A stretch of DNA of 49,061 nucleotides from Intoshia linei (lineage: Eukaryota; Orthonectida; Rhopaluridae): positions 1 through 49,061 of the forward strand of contig LWCA01000130.1 of assembly GCA_001642005.1 (NCBI GenBank), written 5' to 3'. Below the pieces are notes generated by a model that had not been told where the DNA came from, made no database searches, and worked only from the letters and a program-made list of their open reading frames with translations. This document shows, one piece after another, positions 12,658 through 23,049 of the stretch (the stretch's first letter is position 1; each line of letters starts with the position of its first letter). The translations under genes and the position numbers were made by a program.

Positions 12658-13284
12658 TTATTTTGATTTAGGATCTCGCATCAGATTAGCAAATTCTAAA
12701 AATATTTGTAAAACTTGTAATAATATGTACCATCAAAACTAATTTTTCCGTCCCCATCCAAATCTGCTTGTTTTACCTATTTTTGGATATTAATGTTAAC
12801 ATTGTATTTACCATTTGATCTGCTTCTTCGTCTGTTATTTTGTCTCCTAATTTGTTCATTACGTATTTCAACTCTTTAGCGTTTAAATACCCGTCACCAT
12901 CTCGATCAAATAATAGAAAAGCATCTTTAATCTCTTTGTCTGAATCAGCCTGTTGCATAATTTTTGCAAGCATGTAGGTAAATTCTTCTATATCTATTTC
13001 GCCGTTACCTGTCTACGATTAGTTTAATAGGTGGTATAGTACCATCGACGTCGACCTCTGCAACCATTGTTATAAGTTCTTCTTCGCTTGGCTAAAATTA
13101 TATTTATTGTATTTTTTAGTTTTACTTTTTGTCCTAAAGCATGCATGACAATTCCTAATTCCTTTACAGTGATGGACCCGTCACCGTCTTTATCAAACAA
13201 TGCAAATGCTTCTCGTATTTCGGACAATTCTTCTTCACTAAAATCGTGCATTATTCTATTCATTTCTTCGATATCGACCGCCAT
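12658..13284 (-). CDS. Calmodulin-like EF-hand protein (5 exons, 162 aa)
   Basis: Exons 13126-13284, 13043-13091, 12812-13008, 12731-12776 and 12658-12695 join in an exact frame of 489 nt. All four introns are 34-35 bp. The protein has four EF-hands, and all four loops keep canonical calcium ligands: [36 protein letters not shown] and [12 protein letters not shown]. It is about 13 residues longer than calmodulin at the N-terminus and clearly diverged from it (calmodulin is almost invariant in animals), so it is a calmodulin-like paralogue rather than calmodulin itself. It probably acts as a calcium sensor; its partner is unknown. It lies in tandem with PRP8, with its 3' end 140 bp from the PRP8 start. 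Confidence 0.88.
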
Positions 13285-13639
13285 TTCAAAAAAAATAATT
13301 GCGTTAAATTGGATGTTGATTGTTCTTGTTTATAAATTGTTGCTCAACTTAAGATTTTATAAAAGTTATAGTTCGATTGGCCTATATATCAGTATTCAAA
13401 GAAAATGGTTCCACATTCAATTAATATTGATTGGTTTATTACAGATCAGACGTGTGTTGCGAATCCATAAAAAAAGCGCACTAAATTCAATCTTTACACG
13501 TAACATTCTTTTATTCAAATGGCTAATTTACTTTTAATTATGATTTTACCTAAACTGTTATGTTGAATTACCTACTTTCACAAATTGAATGACTGCTAGC
13601 TGATATTTTCTATTGTAATCAGTTGACCCATCAACTGGA

Positions 13640-15200
13640 AAAAACACATTATAGACAATTATATACAGTCAAATATGTACTAGGTGAACAGGAGGGTTGC
13701 AGTTTTCTAATTTTCACATAGTACAGGATCGCATCATTTTTAATCGTGTTTAGGACCGTGATGTAAAACTTTCTATTTCTACTTTCATGATTGGGCTGTA
13801 GGATGGACATAATTTCAATATTTTTGAATTTCTGATAGGCCATGAGCCAAATTTTTTCGTTTTGATTAACAAACATATTATCCACAATCTCAACAAAATT
13901 CAAAAAGTTGATAGGGGTGCTCAAGGGTACAGCATATCAAAGTATTATTTAAACATACAGAGTAAGAATATTATATACTCATATAATCAAATTAATTATA
14001 GGAAAGCCGAATAAGGTTCAATTAATATTTTTACATTTTTAAAGTTTCTGCATGTCGGCACAACGTTATCCATCAATACAAGAGGTCTTTTGGATGTCTC
14101 ATTGTTGAAAGATATATCCATAAACTGTATGGTTTTATTCCAAAGTTTCATTAGACAACAATACGCTTTGTGATATTACAGGCCTAAACAGTATTCAAGT
14201 GGTTCCCCCAAAGCTATTTTCTGATAACGACCTGTAAACCAACAATTAATAGGTATATAGATATAAGATGAAATTACACTCTTCGATCATAATTTCTGTC
14301 CTATCCAAATTTAGGATGAAAGCTTTGAGGCAGTATATGCTTCTAGAATTGCACCTAGCATTAAATATATTGCATGGTTTCACGAAATTTATTTTTGGAG
14401 CGGAATTATATTTTCTAAGAGTTCTATAACAGTTCACCAATTCATATAATTTATTATAATCATTTATCTACTGTCCATTTATAGTAGCTTCATATTCAAT
14501 ATTAATTGTCGCAATATAATTGTTGTATAGAGAAGAATAATTATTACAAATCGTGTTAACAAAAGAATAATAAATATTAGGAGATGCAGTTCTGTATCCA
14601 AATATTTGATTGAACACATGCTTTAAAATCAAATCTAGGACATGAAACCTACATACTTCATATTCTGTGCCTTTGTGCAACAACTCCATTGATGCTTCCT
14701 GGATTTGTTGCAGTGGTATCACATATGATAAGTATAATCCTGAATAAAATATTGTATTTTATAATCTTTTTTGGAATTTTCAGAGTTCGAAGAGCTATCA
14801 TCTTAGAAAATTCATCTGATGTGAGACACACCGATAAAAACTCCACAATATTATTATCATAGCCACGACCCCTTTTTCTGTCAAATTAAAGACAGAAATC
14901 ATTCCTGAAGCTATCAATGTCTATTTTAATTTTATTGCTGCAACGTCCAATTTCTTCGTTTAATGCACTAATACAGTTTTTCTTGAAGGAATGGCATAAT
15001 TGGAGATAGTTTTTAAAATCTTTTGCATTTTCGCGTAGAAAACACAATTCTTCAGCATGATAACACATTAATTCTTCATTTGTGTGTGATATATCGAATA
15101 ATTTATCAATGATATTAATGCAATTTTCTTCACGGAGTATTTGAGACTTGGATCATCTATTTTTATTTTTTTAATACTCCATAGAGTTCGCATGCCTTTG
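13640..15200 (-). pseudogene. Decayed DNA-transposon transposase
   Basis: Several broken minus-strand reading frames together resemble a transposase family common in insects and cnidarians. Visible pieces are 'LCDTTATN-G'-like sequence near 14690-14745 and a histidine-containing 'CRFHVLDLILKHVF' segment near 14600-14660. 'CNIFNARCNSRSIYCLK' near 14310-14380 matches the family's 'GA-HNARWMAK-IYCLK' block. An upstream region near 14886-15170 looks like its N-terminal part. Stops and frame changes separate the blocks, and no terminal repeats were found. The downstream piece near 13650-13920 is less certain to belong. Confidence 0.55.
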
Positions 15201-15689
15201 ATTTGTTTTCTATGTTTAATCGGAATGCTAATAGTACAAATTACAAATCCATAACTTTAATTACAGTTAAATCAACAATTTCAGATTATTAATAGGTTAT
15301 TAATAATAACTTATTATTAACATGAAAAAAATAAGCCTTCAATGCATATATCATTGTTGAAAAATTATAACAAGCAAATTCTTGCATAAAATAACCTATT
15401 AACCATATATTGCCTTTCGATCTTGATGGTAACATTTTAATTAAATTTTTAGATGTAAATTGATAATAAAAATATCAATTTGGCATACACATACATATGA
15501 ATGCTACAAATATAATTATTGATTGTTTTTTTTGGAAAATATTACGATAACATTTTATTATAATCATAATGTTCACCAAACTCAATTAAATTCAACTTTT
15601 AGTGTATTTCCCACCCTTGAGTACTACTATAACATTATGGTGGATTTGTAAAATTTCGTACAGTTATAGTATATTTAAAAACAGTTGTA

Positions 15690-15830
15690 TAATTTAAAAA
15701 ACCCAACTTTTAATACAGTTTTTCGTAGGGATCTATTTTTCAGTTTCCGAATTTGAGTCCTTTAGAGTAAAAAACCCAATTTACCCTTTTGTTTAAAAAT
15801 CAATAACATTGTTTAATAATATATTATACA
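15690..15830. repeat. Dispersed repeat shared with 38960-39110
   Basis: The 22-mer CAGTTTCCGAATTTGAGTCCTT near 15742 occurs exactly near 39034. Similar sequence (AACCCAATTT..., then TTTGT.GAAAAAT) lies on both sides, so at least 100-150 bp are homologous. Two copies in 49 kb suggest a family, probably a non-autonomous transposon. Ends were not resolved. Confidence 0.5.
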
Positions 15831-16048
15831 CATTTTTACTTGATACAAACAGCACCTAGCTCTGACGAGGGCCGACATTTTTAATTCTACCATAAAAATA
15901 AAATCTTACATAAAAAAGCTACAATTCACTATTACGAATATTTTAAAGAAATTTTTATTTTTCAACTTATTTTATTCTAGGACCATTGATGATATCAAAT
16001 TTTATTCTATATTTGTGTTACAATGATTTACATAATAATTAAATATTG

Positions 16049-18576
16049 CTAATCAGATTCTTTCATGCAATCGGTCATTTTTTCGGACATATCAGTTGAA
16101 GTTTTTTTCAAATATTTTGGAATGTCATAATAATCCATTGACATTGATCTATTTTTGCTGAAACTAGGCCGATGTCTCAACGGAGCTGATGCAACTAATC
16201 ATAATAAATATAATATACCAAAAATAGTTAATTAATTACTAAATCCTATCCCTTGTAGTAAATATTGCAATGACTCTGTCACTTTTTTAGGCTAATATTT
16301 ATGAAACATTAGTAATATATATGAAATACATATATTATATATTATGGAATACACATTGTATAATTATAATATATTATAATATACAATGTATATGTATTTA
16401 TATAAATACAATATTGATTTTAACCTGTTCACGGAGAGGGTTAGATATACCATCTAGATCCAAAAATTCTACAACAGATTTGTCGCTACTGTGCTTTAAA
16501 AGTTTAATATAAAATTTTTCTGCTTGATCATTATGTAGTGAATTCTTTCCTGTGATGAGCAGGATCGGATGTCTAAACTAAATTAAAACTTTTTTCATAA
16601 AATGTATTACGTTATTTTGTTAACTATTGCTATACTTGTCCTTCTAAAATTATTATATGTATATCAGCACATTTATGTGGTCTTACCCATCGATTTTGTG
16701 ATCGGAAACATTTTTATGGTTCATTGTACAATGTACATGTGGTAAAGTAAACTCTCGAAAAGTGACCACTTTTATGGAGGTGGTAAATTTTTTGACTAAT
16801 GTTAAAATTACAATATTACGATAGTTATGGTAATGAAATAAGAAAGAAAAAATATACAAAGTGAAAATTTATATAAAATACAAAAAAAATTTTTTTTTGG
16901 GTGAATTCGAAATTCAATTGCATCATTCTTATTTATTTTGAAAACAAATACGATCCTACCTAAGCTTAAGCGAAAATGTTATTAGGAAAAAGAATTTGAC
17001 ACCATTGTGGTCATATATACGAAGTGGTCATTTTTCGAGTGTCTACTTAGTAGACTCTACTGTATATTATGTACAATGTATTACCGCATATAAGCGTCGA
17101 TATAATGATTAATGTTTTCATCTTCAATATTTTTTCCATAATTGACTTTATATTCGTCGACTAATGGCTTTAAATCTACCGAAACTCTCTTAATATTTAA
17201 ATTATTAATATCGATATAAAAATTACTTTTCCATATCTATGCGAAACCAAATAATTCATATAATCAGATTTTTTTGGTGTAATCTGTACAAATTGAATTA
17301 TTTCATATCATTATTATTACTTTATCTTTGATATAATCTAAAAAAGAAGAACAATCTGAGTGTGCATTAATAAAACAGCAAGCGTTCACCATATTAGGAT
17401 GGCATATCTAATATGTTATATATTTTAATAATTATAATATTATAACTATATTAATATTACTATTATAATATTATAAGTACAATTATACTTATAATAATTC
17501 ATTTATAAGAAAACTGCACGAATGTAGTAAATTGGATTTCCCACAAACTTTCCTGAACATAACTTAAAATAACATATTTTTTAAATGTTATCTTAATTTT
17601 ATTTATTACCACCCGAGTTAAAATCTACTCTAATCATAGATTGACCTATACATGCGGCTCAAAGTTTCTTTTTTTCGATTTAAGGGTCAAGTGACTAATC
17701 TTTTTTAAAAATTAGTTACATATATTATTACTTCAAGAGTTGGTAAATTATATGTTAAGAAAATTCTCGTAATTTTTACAATGTAAAACATTTATTTTAT
17801 GCTCTCATAAACATAAAAAAATAATGATAAATAATTTTTTCCACCTCCGCAGACCATTCGACTTACTTACTATAAATTTTGAATATTTTTAAAAAAAATA
17901 ATGAAAACAATATTTTAATTTTAAATATAATAAACTTTTTTATTTTGAATGGAAATTTTCAGTCATTTTAGCTGAAGGGTTAACAAGTAATGATTACCAT
18001 CAATCTAGACAAAATATTTGCTCCAGCGCCTTCACCAAATAAAACCACACTTTTTATTCTATTAAATTATAAATGCAATTTAGATACTTTACAACTTTTT
18101 CATAAATATATAGTTCATACCTGAAATGTTTTAAAACGTCTATAAGTGATTCAGATAAACTGTGCAACGAAGGATATTCTCTAAGAAAAATTAATATAAA
18201 GCAGAAAAAGTCCACCTGTTCTTTATTGGTTTTGCTCCTTTTTCGTGACCTGGCATATCAACAAAAATAGTAAAAATTCTGTTAGTTATAGGACGCATCG
18301 TTCTTAGCATAAAAAAATCATGCAAGTCTTGGTGATTCGTCCCGACATCGTGAATGGCCAAAATAGTACACCCACTGCTTATTTTCCCCTAGTATATCAT
18401 TAAATATGTACTTACTGTGACTTTACCAATGTTTTGACATTAACGTTAGTCTTAATAGTTTCTGAATACACAGAGGAAACGTTAATTATTAAATCCTTGT
18501 GATACTCTTCTTCGAACTATATCTATATTAATTGTTAATCATAAATAATTACTTTTCTGTCTAAAGCTATATTCAT
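16049..18576 (-). CDS. NDRG: NDRG-family alpha/beta-hydrolase-fold protein (11 exons, 333 aa)
   Basis: Exons: 18553-18576, 18427-18516, 18388-18216, 18180-18121, 18058-17998, 17407-17321, 17283-17227, 17188-17085, 16572-16425, 16291-16240, 16194-16049; total 1002 nt, exact frame. Family features in order: 'AIHDVGTNH' (equivalent of YHDIGLNH), the pseudo-nucleophile elbow 'GEGAGANILSRL', the helical cap region, 'PILLITGKNS', 'SLQYLLQGIGF', and a serine/arginine-containing tail 'RPSFSKNRSMSM' where NDRG proteins are phosphorylated. NDRG proteins keep the hydrolase fold without the catalytic triad and act in stress responses and trafficking. Sequence identity is modest, so the paralogue cannot be assigned. 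Introns of 590 and 512 bp break the tiny-intron pattern; the latter contains a Tigger MITE. Confidence 0.88.
16745..17062. mobile_element. Tigger/pogo-type MITE in NDRG intron 8
   Basis: The left end AAGTAAACTCTCGAAAAGTGACCACTT and the right end (inverted) CAGTAGAGTCT...ACTCGAAAAATGACCACTT are inverted repeats; the right arm carries about 13 extra bases. Both are flanked by TA (16743-16744 and 17063-17064), the Tc1/mariner-pogo target. No coding capacity. It accounts for most of the 512-bp intron. Confidence 0.75.
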
Positions 18577-21204
18577 TTAATTTTATATTAATTTTAAAAT
18601 TGTAATAAATATTCAGCTAAGGAACAATGACAACAAAATCTAGCTTTATGATTTGTAAAAAATTCTAATATATTCAGTTCTCAATAGATGCGCAATATAT
18701 AATTAGTTTCTGTAATTGCAGTATAACGATATATTTGTTACACATGAGATTAAAACATCAATATTAGAATGGTAATAACTTAACGAAGCCAGTCTCATGT
18801 AAACTGTTCTTATTTAGATTGCTAGACAAATTACATTTCTATGTAGATTGACAGAATTTTTTGGAATTGTTACAAACTGATTATATTATATAGTGTATTC
18901 AACAAAATTGGGTCATTCTAAAGTTGGCAATATTTTTTATTTTTATGCATAACTAGAATTTATTATATTGATTATTTTGAAACAAATAATTGTATATGGA
19001 GATTATTTTACATTGGATTTTTATTTACATTACATTGTTAATAAAGATTCATACAAGTAACAGATGGAATTAAATGCACTAGCAATAAATATACATTGTC
19101 CAAAATTTTAAATTTCACCTTACAAAAAATGTATTAATAATTTATTTTTTTCTTGATAAAATATAATTATTATATAATACGACTACATAATATGAATCAT
19201 AATATTAATATTATACAGTAGCAATTTTTTAAATTTATGTTACACTGATACGACTCACGTTACTGATTTTTAATTTTTATCAAATATCAATCAATATAAA
19301 ATATAGAATATATCAATGTACACCTAGTTAATTAGATTAAAGTGATTAATAATTGTTATAATAACCCAAAATATTATATTGATATTATAATTATACACAT
19401 CGTATTAATATATTATAACCTAGATTATGTTTTAAATTTAGTGTAATTTTAATCAATTTAAATACTAAAATTTTGTAGAGTTCTGCATCGGATCGTGTTG
19501 AGGTGATATGTACGATGAAACAAAAAATTTTTGTCCGAAACACGATTCAATAAATAAAAAATGTATATAACTATATAAATAATAAAATAATAATAATGAT
19601 ATTATATGATGATGAATATGAAATTTTTAAATCTTTAAATTAATTTTAGAATTAAATCTTATAACTAAGTTTTATCTATTAATAATAACTTATCAAGGAA
19701 GTAAGGCTCGATAGGCATGCCGACAGACAATTTGGTTTCCATATTTTCATATAGTGAATGTTAAAGAAAATATTTTTATACAAGCACAGATTTACTTTTT
19801 TTACAAGCGACAAATCATGGTAACCCCTATACAATGTATATGCTAATTAGCTAATATATCATGTATATATATATACTATACATATTAAGGCTGTCGCGTT
19901 AAACTTGCGCGCCGCCGCAACTTCGTATATGTATATATACTATATTATTAAATATTCCAAAATTTATTGTTTATCGTCATTATCACACCTAAACTGCGAG
20001 AATTAATGATTATTAATTAATAATAATACTTAAAAATTATATGCACTTTAAAATTTGTAAAAATACGTGCAACTCATATCAAATTAAAATTCTAGTTTTA
20101 TCATTCGAACCTAATTTTAAAAAATCAATGTTGCACAATGGATACAAAACCATAAAAAATAATATTTCATTTTTAATAGCCAAGATCGAATTATCATAAA
20201 ATATAGACGACTAAAATATCTCATCTATAGTAAAACTGGAAATAAATAAGGGATTTCTTTCTGATATTAACAAGATAGTTAACATTATTTAAATCAGTAA
20301 TTTTGAAACATTTTTGACAGTGAATGACTTATAAAATAAAAAAAATGCGGTAACGTCGTAGGGCGTAAGACATAGGATATGGCGCATATCATTATTAGGT
20401 TATGTAATGTTTTAGGTCCTTGAAGGTCTTCTATGATTAGCAAAACGTATTCTGATAATTTCAAGACAATTCAATGTTACGATTTAATACAAAATTATAA
20501 AGTGAGCGACAACTCGCTCACTCTATAACAAAATAAACTGGTACAACACTACAGGTTATTTTGATAGCCAAGACCATAAATTTGTTAAAAACTTTTTGTA
20601 CAGTTTTTAGGATAACTTAGGGCGACCAAAATTACTTTTTTTTTTAAAAGTACATTTTTGAAATTGTGACATAAATGTACTAATAACATACTAAATAAAG
20701 TTATGAAATACAATATTAATATATTATTATAATAATATTATATAGAATTAGCATCACCACTCAATGCTCTATAAACCGGTCGTAATGTAACATAAAAAGT
20801 GATGTGGGAAATAGACCTAGTAAAATCAATTATAAACTATAAAAATAAGCAGATGTTGATTGTTTGTGAAATTTATTAACAATAACTTTGGATTATGTGT
20901 CATTATGCAGAAAATTTTATAAATTCCAGTAGATATCAAATTCACCAGGCATATCTATAAGTCAGAGTGTTTCAAAGTGTGACCCAATAAAAAACTAACT
21001 TACAACTACTGGAATCATTATAATTATATATGTAAATTAAAATATTATGTAGTGCTAATTACGATGATTCCATATTTGTGGCGTTATTGATATTTTTATT
21101 ATAAATTGGTTTTATTATACGTGTGTGGAATATATGAATAATCAAAATTTAATGGGTTTAATAGGTAGGTAATTGTGTAAATAACAAGTCGTAAATATAT
21201 TTTT
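18577..21204. other. Gene-free AT-rich interval
   Basis: No coding exons recognised on either strand between NDRG and the zinc transporter. Two points stand out: a short GC-rich patch at 19889-19925 (CTGTCGCG, GCGCGCCGCCGC) and a near-perfect 34-bp hairpin at 20495-20528. Otherwise AT-rich, with simple-sequence runs such as TATATATA near 19866. Confidence 0.5.
20495..20528. repeat. Hairpin with 15-bp arms
   Basis: TTATAAAGTGAGCGA at 20495-20509 and its inverted copy TCGCTCACTCTATAA at 20514-20528 differ at one position and enclose the loop CAAC. It lies far from any gene I can see. It may be a transposon relic or an RNA hairpin. Confidence 0.6.
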
Positions 21205-22559
21205 TTATATATAATTAATTTGTACGTTTATATTATCTACATTTCTTGTAGAAAAAAACTTTCTGATATTTTCTGAATTATTAATATTATATTATTTTTA
21301 ATTACAAATATTACGTTTATATTGCATTGTATCTCGAAATGTATAATTTTTATACAAAATTATTGAAATGGTTGAAACATTATTTTGGCCATCGAGGGAC
21401 CAAATGTGTACAGATTCAATTGTCATTATTTGTGGCACCTATTTTTGTATTAAAAAGGAGTATTTTTATATTTTTACCTCATTTTTTAATTCACTTTTTA
21501 AGTTGTTTAAATTATATCTGTCTGGTGTCTTCTGCATTAATATTCTGCACGTTTTTCCAACTAAATAATAGTATGTTTTGCTTTATAAATTAAACTTATT
21601 GGAACAGTTCCAATCATCAGTATAATCACTATAATGGAACTAAATATTTAATGTAAATTAATTTATTGTCAATTTACCTGCAGATTGGATCAAAATATTG
21701 AACCCAATCATACTCTAATTTCAACATAATAGTGGCATTGACTATAACCATTATTGAACCCATTATATCACCAATGATGTGTAACAAAACTCCTCTAATG
21801 TTTAAATTTGGATTTACTAATTAAATTTAAAAATTATAAATTTTGATAATTTTTAATTGTAATTTTAAACCTCTATAATTTTTAATAAAATTTGTATATT
21901 TTTTGCAAAAATTCTTCTTAGTTTCATGGGGTTTTGATTCTTTTATGTTTAAAATTGCATCGTTAGTTGAATTAACATATTTTGTGGGGTTGGGCAGTTT
22001 ATCCCAGTAATCTAAAAGTTACTGTATTTATTATTACGTTTAATTTACCATTGTGATTTATTACAAAAAATCCAATAATATTTATTATTAGTCCTAAAAT
22101 AGCAATCCACAAGATTGACGGGAAATCTTTTTTTTGAATGAAATAAACACGTTCCATCTCACTATTATCTTCTCCGTTATAATTTAAAATTTTATATATT
22201 GAGAATATTTTAATAAATATTTCAATCATTATCGTCCAACATAAGGTTATCATAAAAACTGCATTTGTTAGACCTCCCAATATTATCGATCTTGATCTAC
22301 CATAACTGTATTTGATACTTTTTTCTTTAGAAAACTATTTACAAAATGTAATTAATTGCAGTAATGGAAAATTATTTTATATTACCACTAATGCGAATAA
22401 TCCAATACCAAAACCAAATACGTCTCCGAACATGTGATACGCATCTGATATTAATGATATAGTGTTACTGTAATGTCCAAATACTAATTCTACCACGAAA
22501 TATGCCAACGAAAGGAAAATCATTAAAATAAATCCCCATGTTGACCTGGTGCAAAACAT
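21205..22559 (-). CDS. SLC30 (ZnT1-like) zinc transporter (8 exons, 352 aa)
   Basis: Cation diffusion facilitator that moves zinc out of the cytosol by proton exchange. Exons: 22559-22386, 22334-22049, 22011-21871, 21816-21678, 21639-21596, 21560-21478, 21438-21315, 21272-21205; total 1059 nt, exact frame; introns 35-54 bp. The four zinc-site residues of the membrane domain are present: H42-xxx-D46 in 'DAYHMFGD' (TM2) and H213-xxx-D217 in 'LHIIGD' (TM5). 'RSIILGGLTNAVF' matches TM3 of the family, and the C-terminal domain keeps 'VHIWSL' where ZnT1 has 'LHVWQL'. The usual histidine-rich cytoplasmic loop between TM4 and TM5 is replaced by a short, histidine-poor linker. Closest to the ZnT1/ZnT10 branch by gene structure and motifs. 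Confidence 0.9.
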
Positions 22560-23049
22560 TTTAAATCTAGTTTGAAGTATTCATATTTTTTAGTACACAA
22601 CAGATGAATAAATTTCAAAGAAATGAAACCAGCTGCACCTTTCTAATACTAGGATTTTAAACTTTTGCAGGTGTTTTATTTTATTTGAATTTTTTTCGCT
22701 TTTCTGTAGAAAATCTCTAGCTGACCATTTAACAAATGTATTTTTAGTATTCTATTTTCATTTAATATACATTTTACCACAAAGGAATGGCTATGCGAAT
22801 CTACTTTAATTGCAACTTTGAACTAAAGGTTCAATAAAATAAAGAGTAAATTAATTAATAATTAATTATAAATGCATAATACACATTATTAACGACTTTA
22901 CAATGCATTTTTATACACCGAATATTTAACAAGCCAATGCCACTCTTATTGGTATAAAATATAAAAAGACTGATAGCCACATATACAAATGTACTAACTG
23001 AACCATAAAAATGTTACGAAAAGCGCAATGTTACGCAATATGCAAAACA

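Noticed and set aside
13088-13537. 149-codon plus-strand frame over the calmodulin-like gene
   Set aside because: Antisense shadow of exon 1, which has clear EF-hand motifs; its extension upstream has no family features.
21327-21593. Two overlapping hydrophobic plus-strand frames
   Set aside because: Antisense to zinc transporter exons 6-7.
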